NCBI GenBank assembly: GCA_021234155.1
Contig: JAJEKV010000039.1
Span: forward strand, 1,176,001-1,240,000
DNA: 64,000 nucleotides
Reading direction: 5' to 3'
From: Isoetes taiwanensis
Taxonomy: Eukaryota > Streptophyta > Lycopodiopsida > Isoetales > Isoetaceae
Each line of letters opens with the position of its first letter. Position 1 is the stretch's first letter. The notes under the pieces are model-generated. The model worked only from the letters and a program-made list of their open reading frames with translations, was not told the origin of the DNA and ran no database searches. This document shows, in pieces, positions 10,566 through 21,249 of this stretch. The position numbers and the translations under genes were made by a program.

Positions 10566-11955
10566 TTCGAATTAAAACACTATAATGAAAACACAATTCT
10601 TGTGTTTCTCTAGGCGCATTAGAGAAACACAAATTCTATGATCTAATGCGCAGCCAAGAATGCTATAAATGGCAGGCATTTTTAAAATAGACAGTTAGTA
10701 CAGGCCAATGATTGAAAAGTAGTTGGGGAAAGGGATATTCGCGGGCGGGCTAAAAGTTTTTAAATTTTTAATGCGGGCAGGATTAATTTTCTTGTTTTCC
10801 TAAACAATGATAAGAGTAGTACACGGTTTCAATGGCGGACGTCTATTCATTAATTTTTTGTACGACCAGTGTAATATCACATTTTCTAATTCCAATCTAA
10901 TTTGAATCTCATTCTTTTATTTCTAATTTCTTCCAGAAGTTTTGCTTCGAGCGCCTTCCAAAACCGATACACTCTTCGTGAGTGATCTCTCAAGCGATCC
11001 AAATTTCTCGAGCGCTACCTGCATTCGAGCTATCCTACTTCATTTTTGGCCTGTTTACAAAAATTCCGACTCAACTTGAGCTTCTCGAGATTTACCCGAG
11101 CTTCTCGAGCTGCAACAGAGTTCAATTCCAGTTTCTAGAGCTTCAAGCACTTCGATATGGCAACTAAAGATTAGTATATTCGAGTTCTTAATAGATGAGG
11201 AACTCTGTGACTCTATTTTTAATAGGTTTTAGAAACTTTCTGCTTGTGTGCTTAACTTTATTAATAGCTCTGTGACTCTGCGATTAACTCTGTAACTCTG
11301 TCACTCTGCAACTCTGATTTGATTAAATTATATCCTTAGCTTTATCTTCATTGAAATATCTCTGTTACCCTGCATCTCTGCTTCTTGGCTTGTCTTTGTT
11401 TGCAGCTTAGTCTTTGTTTGATTATGTGTTTAGGGTTTTCTGCTTGGTCTTAAGTGAATCTGCAATGCTCTGTGATTATAATTCCTAGTATCTTAATCTT
11501 CAATTGTATTCATCAGAGACAGGGAAGTGGGTTACGTTTTCTTGTGCTATGATTTTTTTTTTTTTTTTTTTTATGAAGCATACTCTCTTTAATGTGTTTC
11601 TATGATTAAGCCTTCTGTGGAGTGCCGTCGGTCTATGGCGAGAAATCCAGATTCTATCGCTCTTAGTAAGCATAAGAGTAGGGTTGTCCTTCGAGTCGCG
11701 CTACGCGTGACTCAGCGCGAGTCGAGGTCTCTCTTACGCGAGGACGGTAAGAGAGACGGAATATGAATTCTTGCGCTACACGCGAGAAGTCACATTCGAT
11801 CTATCTTACCGTCTTGGATCCTTCGACTCGCGCTACGCGCGAATCCTGAGAAATTGCTCTCAGAGTTTATAGACTTGTCGCGCTACGCGTGAGATGTTGG
11901 TGCAAGTCGCTTACTTAACACAGAAATACTTTGGTAATGTCTAACTTGATTATTT
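10566..11955. promoter_or_regulatory. Divergent intergenic region between the two transposon genes
   Basis: About 1.4 kb of AT-rich DNA separates the leftward transposase-like gene from the rightward ParB-like gene, so both promoters should lie here. It has a pyrimidine-rich block near 11200-11450 in which CTCTG recurs, a run of about 20 T at 11550, and GC palindromes at 11693-11893. No convincing TATA box was assigned. Confidence 0.35.
11693..11893. repeat. Cluster of four GC palindromes
   Basis: Members are GAGTCGCGCTACGCGTGACT (11693), TTCTTGCGCTACACGCGAGA (11768), TCGCGCTACGCGCGA (11828-11842, perfect 6-base stem around TAC) and GTCGCGCTACGCGTGAG (11877). All share a CGCTACGCG-like centre and stand out against the AT-rich background. 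Confidence 0.75.
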
Positions 11956-14150
11956 ATTTTACAGCTTCCAAGAGAGCACTAGTTACATCAACTTCTGCAC
12001 CATCAAAGAAACCCAGGAAGGACCCCAAAGTAGTACAAGAAGAGATTGAGGAGGCAGATCGAACTCTTGGTATAAAGCTAATTGATGACTGCAAAGTCAT
12101 AACATGTGAGCTAAGTTAGGACTTGCCAGAGACAGTTTTAGGTAAGGGGTCTGAATGGTATGTTACTATGAGCAGGACAGGCTCAAAGTATGACGTGGCC
12201 CTGCATTCAAGGGAGAACAAAGACGCGGGCTTCAAAAAAGTAGGGTCGATCCTTTCATGAGAGGAGCTTGATGCCCACATCTGTGTCTTAATAATAGAGA
12301 AGACCGAAAAGAAGAATCTCAATATTTCCAAATACAATGTAGGTATAGACGGATTCAGGCCAGATAAGACAGCAGATGGTGTTACAAAGTATAGCTGGCC
12401 TATTGAAGGCTCACAGCATACAGTTCGTTCTGTATGTGCAGGAATATCTGTAGTTCGACGAAGTTTGCAGAAGAAACCATCTTCAAGCTTCTACATATCT
12501 GGTTTTGGTGGTAGTGGCAATGCACTTGAGTCAGAAACTTTGCCGCTAGTACCTTTGCCAAAGCCATTGAAGGAAACAAATATTGAAAAGAAATCCAAGG
12601 TTGATGCTGTAGACAGCTTATGAAATTCAAACAATGGTATCCACTTGGTTTGGATGTAACAAAAAGGATAGCTATTGACAAGCTGATAAGATCTCCTAGA
12701 GCATCTTTCATATCTAGGACCTTTGATCTCAAACATGCCCTGAGGATACAGAAGTCCATGGTTGAATTTCCCACCACCGTACCAAATCCAGCTGATGTTC
12801 TATGGGACACAGTCAATGACAAGCCATACCCATAGAAGACATGGGATGACCTAAGGAAGAGCGACACGGTGTGCTACATTGTCATTGACGGGCAGCACTC
12901 AGCTGAGGCAGCGAAGGCGCTTATAGAGAAAATGGATAAGATAGGTGCCAAGGAGTACAGGGAGCACTTCAGTTACAGGCAATGTCTCGAGAATCATCAG
13001 TTATTACACGCCTCAACTTGCACTGACTACAATAAGTGCAGACTTGAACACAACTGCAAGGGTGGTATAATACAACTCGTAAGTGCCTTTGTTTCTGATT
13101 CTGCAGTTCGCACTACGCGCGAGACTGCAGTCCAACATTGGTCTTCAGTCCAACATTGGTCTGCAGCCCAGCATTGGTCTGCAGTCTCGCGCATAGCGCG
13201 AGTAAGCTTTTCACTTTCTTTTTTCGGCATACTCGCGCTACTCGCGAAATGGAGATCTATGTGGTACAACTTATGGTTTTATATTCTTATCTCAGACCAT
13301 ATCCCATGCAATTGAGGCAAGCTAGAAATCAATGGATTGAGCATGGCCGTCCAATTTCAAAAAGAAAGAAGCAGGGAGAGAAGAAAGACAACTCTTACGA
13401 GGAAATGATTAAGATGATCAGCAAGGTCATCATACAAAAGAAGAAGGATGATGTAGGAAGAGGAAATTGGCACCAAGAAGAAAAAGTCTAAGGAAGGCCC
13501 CTCAGATTCCTACCACATATAGTGTTCAGTCCTGATCATGTGTGGGATAAATGGAATGAGGTGTGGAACAAGTGGACAGCAGGAGAGCTTGTAGGAAAAG
13601 CAGGGAAACCTGAGAAAGGATCCCTTGAAGATTTTACAGTTACAGACTTGAGGAGTGCACAGGGGTTAAGGGAAGAAGAAATTCTCAAGGTGCGCCAGTC
13701 TGTTATAGATGGACAAGTCTTCGTGAAGAAGGTCTCAAAAATCAAAGAGGTACCATCCTTTCCAGAGGCCTGCAAGTCCATGAAAGACCTCTGTGTCATG
13801 AGGGAGGCCATCTCAAAGGAACTCTTTGAGATGTCTGGAATACAAAAACTATCTGAGCAAGGTATCTTGGATATGATGAAAATAACAGATGAAGACCTGC
13901 TCAGGTACTCGAAGTGGTCGCCTGGATTTATTCAAGCATATAAATCTAGGAACAAGAAAAAACCAGCCCATCTACCATCAAAGGTTCGTATGGCCACCCA
14001 GACTATTCCAAAGACAGCTTCATTGTTTGTGGTGGACTGTCGAACATACCCTCAGGATATAGTACATCTCTATGCTCTCAAATTGTCTCAAGCAGACCAC
14101 CCAAGAGTACATCACACTTGTGTTCTTGTCTGAACCTTCATGTATCATTC
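11956..14150 (+). pseudogene. Transposon-borne ParB-like gene, frameshifted
   Basis: The rightward gene opens after a TTTTACAG acceptor. It reads a Lys/Ser-rich start, then GKGSEWYVTMSRTGSKYDVA and DGFRPDKTADGVTKYSW. TGA/TAG codons interrupt it at about 12117, 12258 and 12621. After a frame change near 12600 it reads LDVTKRIAIDKLIRSPRASF and YIVIDGQHSAEAAKALIEK. The last pattern fits the ParB/sulfiredoxin-fold G-x-H-x-x-A-A-K signature. An intron (GTAAGT at about 13080, acceptor TCTCAG at about 13292) holds GC palindromes. The next exon carries a Lys-rich helix, then DHVWDKWNEVWNKWTAGELV through SWFVVDCRTYPQD-like sequence. The frame shifts again near 14100 (ITLVFLSEPSCIIL) and meets the Copia element. 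Function is unknown; binding or cutting DNA is an inference from the fold. Confidence 0.45.
13101..13247. repeat. Three GC palindromes and an 18-bp tandem repeat inside one intron
   Basis: Palindromes are TCGCACTACGCGCGA (13108; itself flanked by inverted CTGCAG at 13101 and 13125), CTCGCGCATAGCGCGAG (13186-13202, perfect 7-base stem) and TCGCGCTACTCGCGA (13233-13247). Between the first two lie about three copies of the 18-mer CAGTCCAACATTGGTCTG. All are within the intron of the ParB-like gene. Confidence 0.8.
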
Positions 14151-15025
14151 TCCCCTTCATGTAATATTTCTGAGTTGCAGCACTTTAACAAACTTCTCAA
14201 TTCTTCAAATCTTGTTACTGGTAGTGCTTTGGTTAATATATCAGTCAATTGTTCTTTTGTACTGATATATGTCAAGTGAACCTGATTCTTTTCCACCATA
14301 TCTCTCAAGAAATGAATCTCCATCTCTATATGCTTAGACCTTTCATGTAGAACTGGATTTTTTGACATGGCTATGCAGCTAGTACTGTCACAGTACATTA
14401 CAGTAGGATTTTGCTGATTGAAGCCAAGTTCATTCATAAGTTCTCTCTCCCATACAATCTCTTTTACTGCTAATGAGGCAGAGTTATACTTTGCTTCAGC
14501 ACTTGATAAAGCAATGCTACCTTGTTTTTTGCATTTCTAAGCAACTGGTGCACCTCCCAACATTGTTACATATCCTGATGTAGATCTTCTTTGATCAAGA
14601 TCTCCATCCCAGTCAGCATCACAAAATGCTTTCAAATTTAATTCACATGTGCTGTACATAATGCCAAAATGCAAAGTACTCTTTAAATACCTCAAAATTC
14701 TCTTTGCTGCAATCCAGTGTGCTCTTCCTGGGGCATGATTGTATCTGCTCAAAAGATTTACAGCAAAAGCTATGTCAGGTCTTGTGCAATTTGCAACATA
14801 TGACAAACATCCAATTAATGATCTATATGGCACTTCCTCCATTTGTTTTTGCTCTTCTTCAGTTTGAGGGCTCATCTTCTTCGAGATTTTGTGACCTGGC
14901 ACAATAGGAGTGCTTGCTACATTGCAATCTTTCATTCCAAACCTGCTTAACATATTTTGAATGTGTGTTTGTTGGCTTAGGGCCAAAAGTCTGCTGTTTC
15001 TATCCCTGTATACTTCAATACCCAA
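14138..15025 (-). pseudogene. Copia RNase H region
   Basis: Minus-strand frames at 15025-14537 and 14437-14138 carry the Copia RNase H signatures. They include VANCTRPDIAFAVNLLSRY, HWIAAKRILRYLKSTLHFG, DADWDGDLDQRRSTSGY and, in the second, MYCDSTSCIAMSKNPVLHER with ERSKHIEMEIHFLRD. The catalytic acidic residues of DADW and CDS are present. The gap between the two frames (a stop just after LGGAPVA) is a frameshift in the AEAEY region (minus strand, about 14440-14537). This is the 3' end of pol and has no function alone. Confidence 0.9.
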
Positions 15026-15782
15026 GAATCTTTTTTAATTCACCAAGGTTAGACATTTGAAACCTGTTATTGAGGATTTCTTTGCATTTGAGTAAGGTTT
15101 TCATCCCTTTTGCCACCATGATATTATCATCCACATATAATGCTATAATGCTATAATTCAATTTTTCAAATCCTTGCTCTTGCAAGTATTTATCCATGCG
15201 TTTATAGCATTCTCTTGGAGACTGCCTTAATCCATACACAGCTCTTTTTAATTTCCATACCTTCCCTTCTTCTTCCTCAAATCCTGGTGCTCGTTTTAAA
15301 TAAACTTCTTCTTCTAATTTTGCATTCAAGAACGTCGTGCTGACATCCATGTGATGTATTTCAAGATCACATGAGTTAGCAATGGCAAGTAATATTCTTA
15401 GACTATTTATTTTCACCAAAGGAGAAAAAGTTTCATCATAGTCCTTCCCCTTTTTATGTAAAAATCCTTGTGCTACCAGCCTAGCCTTGAATTTTGCTGA
15501 TTTTCCATCTACTCCAGGCTTTATCCTAAAGATCCATTTGTTTCCTATAATATTTTTGTCTTTAGGCTTGTCAACCACCTCATAAGTACATGTCCTTTGG
15601 AATGCATCCATCTCTTCTTGCATAGCTTTAATCCATTGCCTTGAATGAGCTCCATTTACTGCTTCATTATAATTCTTTTGTAGGTCACAGTTTTCCAAAA
15701 TCATAATATCGAAGATATTTTCTATTTCAGCATCATGATGTTGGAGTCTTCTACTCCTCCCCAACTCATTTCTTCCATGCAA
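15015..15782 (-). pseudogene. Copia reverse transcriptase
   Basis: A 255-codon minus-strand frame. It has WIKAMQEEMDAFQRTCTYEV, NKWIFRIKPGVDGKSAKFKA, RLVAQGFLHKKGKDYDETFS, the active-site strand HHMDVSTTFLNAKLEEEVYL and the catalytic box IALYVDDNIMVAKG. YVDD is intact. About 30 residues usually found between YKRMDKYL and the YVDD box are shortened here (GFEKLNYSIIALYVDD), which would damage the palm domain. The frame overlaps the RNase H frame by 11 bases in a different phase, marking a frameshift. Confidence 0.92.
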
Positions 15783-15808
15783 CTCAATTAAACCTTGATT
15801 TTCATCAT

Positions 15809-16992
15809 TTAATATTTGAGCTTCAGTTCTTCTGCCCTTCCCTTTCTATTTTTCATGAGGTTTTTCAATTTGTGAATATGTCTTTTCCAATGCATCATCT
15901 GCAGACATATCTTCTTCAAATCTGTCATGCATTGTGTTTTGATCCCTTGTATCAATTGTGTCTTCATATCTTCAAAATCACTAACCACATCCTTTGATTC
16001 AGTTTGATCTATCTCTTTCTCTGGTGCTGCTGACTTTTCCTCTATATTAATACCTTGTTCACTGTGCCCTTTTTCTGTCTCATTCACCTTTGAAAGTTTT
16101 CTATAGAACTGATGTTCATCGAATACTACATCTCTGCTTCAATTATTTTTCTGTGTATAGGATCAAAGAGTGTGTATGCTTTTGAATTTGTATCATATCC
16201 CACCAAGTATGTAATGTATGCCCTGTCATCAAGTTTGCTTCGTAATTGCTCTGGTACATGTGCAAAAGCCAAACATCTATAAGCCCTCAGGTTTTCATAA
16301 TTAGGCAATTTTCCTGACCATAACATTTCAAGCACTGTCCCCCTTGTGCTAGCAGATGGTAAGATATTCTGAATGTATACTGCAGTTTCAAGAGCTTCAT
16401 TCCAAGTATAATTTGGTAATCCAGAATACTTCAACATTGATCTTACTGCATTAAGAAGAGTTCTATTTTTCCTCCTTGCTACTCCATTTTGTTGAGGGGA
16501 ATATCTACATGTCAATTGCCTTTTGATACCTCTTTTTGCACAAAATAGCTTAAAACTCATGAGATAGATATTCACCCCCTCTATCTGATCGAATGCACTT
16601 GACTCTTCTTCCTGTTTCTAGTTCTACTTCAGCAATGTAAAGTTTTAATGCTTCATAAGCCTGATCCTTTGTTTTTAATAGCATTTTGTCTTTCTGCTAA
16701 AGTCATCTATGAAGGTCATAAAATATTTATGTCCAACCATGCTTGTCATGTTTATAGGGCCACACAAGTCAGTATGGATTAAATCCAATATTCCCTTAGC
16801 TCTTTTTAATGATCTTCTAAATGGTAACTTTGTTTGCTTCCCAAGTATGCAACCTGCACACAACATATTTCCGTCTTCCTTTTCATTTGCTATTGTGAAG
16901 CCTCTTTTGAGCAGTATAACAGTGTTATCCTTGTTTGTATGACACATCCTATTATGCCATGTTCTTAATGATGGATATTCAACAACATTCAA
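15809..16992 (-). pseudogene. Copia GAG-pre-integrase and integrase
   Basis: The first frame (16992-16675) has LRTWHNRMCHTNKDNT, MLCAGCILGKQTKLPFRRS and IHTDLCGPINMTSMVGHKYF with FIDDFSRK. That supplies the His/Cys zinc site and the first integrase Asp residues. The second (16575-16126) has RQLTCRYSPQQNGVARRKNR, the normal QQNGVAERKNR position with Arg replacing the catalytic Glu, and then LVGYDTNSKAYTLFDP. A third frame (16087-15809) is the acidic linker before RT. Stops separate the pieces. Loss of the DDE Glu alone would inactivate the enzyme. Confidence 0.88.
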
Positions 16993-17230
16993 ACTTGTAT
17001 GCTTACAATCGAGTCCAAACAGATTTCCAACCCTTTTTCCAATAAACTTGATATTATTTCCAAGAAGAGTACAATCCCAGCCCCTTCTAAATCTGCAATT
17101 ATAGAATCAAACTTTTCAAAGTATTCAGTCAAATTATCTTTTTTTCAAATATTTTAAGCTTTCTTAGTTGCTTTTCCAGCGTATCAATTTGAGAAGATGT
17201 TTTAACTTCATACTGGCTTACCATATATTT

Positions 17231-17596
17231 CTACATTTCTTTTGGGCTCATACCTCTTAGCTTGTATTTAATGGCAGTGCCTACCTTGCTGGTAATAATA
17301 GCTTGTGCTTCCATTATTTTAAACTCGTCATCTGGTTCTGAGCTTGTTGTTTCTCTTGTTTCTACAGGAGAATCATTACCTCCACCTCCAACAGATGCTT
17401 CACTAGTCTCCCCTGCAATGGAATTTCTAGATCTCACCATTGTTATTGGTCTCCTGTCACTTCCATCTTCTATCAAATGCCACAGTTTTTCAAACTCAAG
17501 AACTTGCTTAATGCCTTGTTTCCATATCTGAAATCCACCCTCTCCTTTGAATACTTCAATAGAGGTTAGCAAGTTTGCTCCAAATCTAGTAGACAT
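17231..17596 (-). pseudogene. Copia gag N-terminus
   Basis: The minus-strand frame starts MSTRFGANLLTSIEVFKGEG just downstream of the primer-binding site. It has the Copia gag pattern of a substrate-like phrase followed by FQIWKQGIKQVLEFEKLWHL. It is cut short: only about 240 bases separate it from the integrase domain, where the rest of gag, a CCHC knuckle and the aspartic protease should lie. An internal deletion removed them. Confidence 0.75.
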
Positions 17597-17606
17597 GATT
17601 CAGAAT

Positions 17607-17619
17607 GGCTCTAATACCA
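17607..17619 (-). promoter_or_regulatory. Copia primer-binding site
   Basis: On the minus strand it reads TGGTATTAGAGCC, one base from the usual initiator-Met tRNA site. It sits between gag and the LTR edge at 17621. Confidence 0.8.
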
Positions 17620-17620
17620 A

Positions 17621-18250
17621 TGAAGAAAATTTGCCTAGATTATCTTTTGCAAACTACACTTGCAAGTGTTATTAAAATTCACTATAGAATCAACAACTCT
17701 AGGCTAGCAAAGATATGGATATAACAATTTAATTTATCACAAATTCATTCAAACCTTCATAGACAAATATCGAATTTCACTGTTCATTTGGGATTGACTT
17801 TTCACTGTAGCAAATTTGACCATTTAATTCGATAGCCCAAGCTCATTTCGTGATTCAATATGCAGGTTCTCAGTACAAGCTTTCGATCCGATCATTTTTG
17901 TTAATGCTTCTTGTGTTTATCTCTTGGGTCTGGCCGATTAGCCGGACCGATCTCCTCTTTCAAATTTACTGTTGCAATCTTATTTGACCGACATGGTCAT
18001 ATCCAAAAATGTCTCGACATTCTAAAATGGTTCCACAATTATTATAACGACCTTGTCTTCAAAACAAAGATCATAAGGTTAAACAACCATATAGGTTAAA
18101 CAACCATATATGCTCCCCTTTCTCATATAGATTAAACAACCATATATGTCTCCCCTTTAACCTAATACTTCAACATGCACTTAATTCCAGTCTTGATCTG
18201 TCTTTGAACAATATGGATCTCTGCACTGAAGTTTGTAAACCCTGAGATAT
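17621..18250 (-). repeat. Copia 5' LTR (right boundary approximate)
   Basis: The region begins TGAAGAAAATTTGCC immediately after the primer-binding site, giving the expected TG/CA edge. It holds three copies of a TTAAACAACCATATA word (about 18079, 18098, 18132), probably LTR enhancer-type repeats. The outer edge near 18250 was not fixed because no second LTR exists for comparison. Confidence 0.55.
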
Positions 18251-18261
18251 CACAAATATTA

Positions 18262-19438
18262 CATGATCACATTTTATCAGAAGCAACATCTAACATATCA
18301 AGGGAAGCAAGCACAGAGGGAGAATTGGCAAGGTCAAAATGATACAAAGAAGGAGAGAAAGTCTGAGGAGGAGGATGCAGGGGATGGCACTTCAGAAGAA
18401 ATTGTCTCTGATGAGGAGTCCGCTTCAGAAGAAAGTGAAATTGAATCAGGAAGTCCACCACCAAAGTCGCCACCAATCATGGATCCACAAACTCGGGAGA
18501 AGTTGACAAAGGCCTTAAGTATCAGAAGAGGAGAAAATTCTTGAGGTAAATCCACAGGAACCAGATATACATAATACTTTTGTTCTTCCTGAACAAACTG
18601 ACCCTAGTCCTATCAGAGCTGAAGAAGAAGATAAAGCATCCAGGATGGGAAAAAAGGCGACCACCCACAAAAGAGTAAGTCACATGGATCTTTTTTATAT
18701 GGATCATTTATTTAGCATGTCTCACGCGTAGCGCGATTTTATTATTCTTAAATATCAAAAAAATTTGTTAACTTGAAATATGCATTGTATATAGAGGAGA
18801 CTACTTCAAAAAACAACAAACTTATTCTCTTCGACCTGAATGGAGTTCTTATCAAGTCCTTCTCCAAGGCAGAGTACCGTGTTGCACCTCCTTTTCCTGG
18901 AGGGGTTCTAGAGATAAAGACCAAATGGGTGTATCCAAGACTTGGTGTTCACAAATTGTTGAGCCATCTGAAATCTGAAGGACAGAGCCAGCATTGGTAT
19001 ATGGTCATCCATGCTGCGAAACAATGTATTAGAAATTAAAGAAGTTGTTCCAGAGCTGAAGAACTTTGATTTCTATATTATATTAGATCAAGATAATTGT
19101 GGGATTGTTCGTCGACCACAACATGGAGCAAAGAATATCTTCAGCAAGAATATACATGAGGCTTTGGAGGTGATAGAAGGATTTCCATAAGAGCAATATG
19201 TTTGGTGGATGATGACCCCATCAAGTGTTGCTTGAACATAGACAGCAGCATAAATCCTCCGACATGGCACCCAAATAATGTAGATGAAGAGAATTGGGTG
19301 TCAGCAAAAACACTACAGATGTTTGAGTCCCTCATATCAGCCCCTATAGTGCCTGCTTTCCTGAGTGTTAGACCAGATTTGCAAGGAAAAGCAAACCCTA
19401 CAGACTATGATTTGGTTTTAAAAAATTACTGCCAATGA
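18262..19438 (+). pseudogene. FCP1-type HAD phosphatase segment of transposon gene
   Basis: The gene resumes past the Copia element. The first part is an acidic Ser/Glu linker (18263-18520), which shifts frame near 18520 and runs to a GTAAGT donor at about 18672. After an intron (acceptor GTATATAG, about 18795) it reads NNKLILFDLNGVLIKSFSK, HAD motif I with DLN in place of DxD. It then has WVYPRLGVHKLLSHL. After a frame change near 19000 it has IWSSMLRNNVLEIKEVVPEL (motif II region) and DFYIILDQDNCGIV. After another break it has AICLVDDDPIKCCLNI, the DD motif IV, then PPTWHP, and ends VLKNYCQ. These are the landmarks of the FCP1/NIF family in order. At least three frame breaks make it a pseudogene. 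Confidence 0.65.
18722..18736. repeat. GC palindrome in intron
   Basis: TCACGCGTAGCGCGA lies inside the intron (about 18672-18795) that precedes the HAD exon. It is another member of the dispersed family, read in the opposite sense (GTAGCG core). Confidence 0.65.
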
Positions 19439-19689
19439 AAATGTACTCAGATTTGTAAAAATACTTGTACATGTACATAATTTATATGAATATACAAGAT
19501 GTTTTTTGATACAAAATTAGTTTGGCCTTGACTCTTTCCAGTCTACACTCTACTTTTTGCCTTGGTTTTGTTGTTACTAATTTCTAACACACTCAATAAA
19601 TGGTGCAATATTGCCACCAATTCATATTCAAAAAAAAATACATGACACAATTTCTTGCTCAAAACATAGGGAAAAAACCCGAGGTAAAA

Positions 19690-20370
19690 AAAATGAACAG
19701 TGGAATAATTTCAAAATAACGAAATCGTGGTTACAAAATAAGAATATGGAAGAAGACATTACTCCCTTGGCATGCAAGCGAGAGAAAGCAGATGTTTGAG
19801 ATCTGTGTTATGAATTTACAGATGATCCAGACATGATGCAATCAATCTTGGAAGGCAGCAATATGAATTTGATGTTCACAGAAATTGTAAATGTTTTTTA
19901 TAAAATTTCGCAAGCTAAAAATAGAGAATTTGAAATGGAAAATTCATATATGAAGAGAAGAATTTCTCGTACAAGATTCAAGAACAAGAATATTCAGAAG
20001 AAGATTAGAAGATGCATGAAATAAATGAAGATTGTGAAAGAAAAAGACACTGCCAAGGGAAGGTACATTTATACTTCCTGAGTCAAATACTTATTTTTGT
20101 AAATATCAGCTGATGGTAGTGCCACCAACAAGCTCGGAAGTCCAACCACCATTGAGGGAGATAACATATGATCCTGTAGGTTTGCTAAGCTGGCTCCCTT
20201 AGATGTTATGAAGAAAATTGAGGAACCAGCAAGAACTTGTTCTTACCAAGAATGACGCTATTGCAAATATTCACAAAAATCATAAAGAAACTCTTATTCC
20301 TAAAGATGTTTCTCTTGACCTTAGAAGGTGTCTTGACAATTTGACTTTTCTAGAAGTGTTATTTTTCTAG
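19690..20370 (+). pseudogene. Coding remnant, unrecognised
   Basis: Plus-strand frames in succession read NKNMEEDITPLACKREKADV, then MQSILEGSNMNLMFTEIVNV with a Lys/Arg-rich helical tail, then PTSSEVQPPLREITYDPVGL, then LTKNDAIANIHKNHKETLIP and LDLRRCLDNLTFLEVLFF. They are separated by stops and frame changes. Codon style suggests an old gene or element ORF. No family was recognised. It could be the distal part of the 5.5-19.4 kb transposon. Confidence 0.25.
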
Positions 20371-21200
20371 ATTTAAAAATAAACTTAATCCTCTTTATTG
20401 TACTTCTTGTTGAATTGCGTAATTTTTGTTTGGATGCACCTTGTATTTTATGGTTCTCCCTTGGAAAAAAGCTTATTCTAAATAGCTACTTGTTTTTTGA
20501 AAAATTTTAAAAACCAAAACCCTAAAACAGGCCAGATTTTCATTTTTTTAAAATGGAATCTATAATTGCACTAGAAGTCATTAGTGATTGTTTGATAAGT
20601 GATTGTTATTGATGCTTTTAACACAGTGGAACCCCAATGCCCAAGAGCCAACACTACAGCCATGGATCTTAGTGATCCAAGATGAGAACATGCTCTTAGC
20701 GCAAACACTCATAATGGTGATGGGACAATGGACTCCACGCACGGTACCAACTTGTAGAGGTTTCTACTATATCCAGCAACTATTCCTGGTCCAAATGGTG
20801 TAGGATATATCCAGTTTTCTACATGTTATATAGCCCTAAAGCGGACATTGGGTACCAAATACATGCAATTAAGGTTGCACTCCTTCTAGCATATGGATGA
20901 CATCAGATCTAAGTCAATCACAATAGACATGGATGTTTGTGAGTGATGGTCCATTCAAGACATTATTGTTGCAGAGGATGCTCATTGTTGGCAGAATGGT
21001 GTGCACGTGCTAGCCCTTCTTATTATTCTCGTAAGATGGCAAGAGGTCACTCATTATTTCATTGCAGATTGCAGGTAATATTCTAACATACTAGTTCCAT
21101 GCCAAGCAAGCATGGCACAGAAACCTTCTTCCTCGACTGCAAGGTGAGCAGCTGAAGAGAAAGGTGCAAGGTAAGCAGCTCAAATGGATAGATGTTCAAC
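20371..21200. other. Spacer, nothing recognised
   Basis: AT-rich to mixed DNA with only short frames. GGTGATGGGACAATGGACTC near 20715 and neighbouring words gave no match to a known motif. Confidence 0.5.
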
Positions 21201-21249
21201 CATGACATCTTTAAGCTCATGAACATAATGTTTCCAATAAGTAAAAAAT

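Larger units (their letters stand above)
14138..18250 (-). mobile_element. Ty1/Copia LTR retrotransposon, broken, 3' LTR not found
   Basis: The minus-strand order is LTR, primer-binding site, gag start, integrase, reverse transcriptase, RNase H, which is the Copia order. The element is decayed: pol is split into at least six frames, and the gag zinc knuckle and protease are missing between 17230 and 16990. The upstream LTR side (from 17621 rightward) has no matching copy downstream of RNase H. RNase H instead ends directly against the ParB-like gene at about 14140-14155. It therefore separates the ParB-like segment from the HAD segment of the host transposon. The loss of one LTR suggests deletion or rearrangement after insertion. 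Confidence 0.85.

Noticed and set aside
18405-18440. CTGATGAGGAGTCC...GAAAG as a hammerhead ribozyme core
   Set aside because: The stems do not pair around the core and the stretch is better explained as coding for an acidic Ser/Glu linker (SDEESASEES).
8669-18736. CRISPR-like interpretation of the regularly worded palindromes
   Set aside because: Spacing is irregular, palindromes lie in introns of eukaryotic genes, and there are no equal-length spacers.
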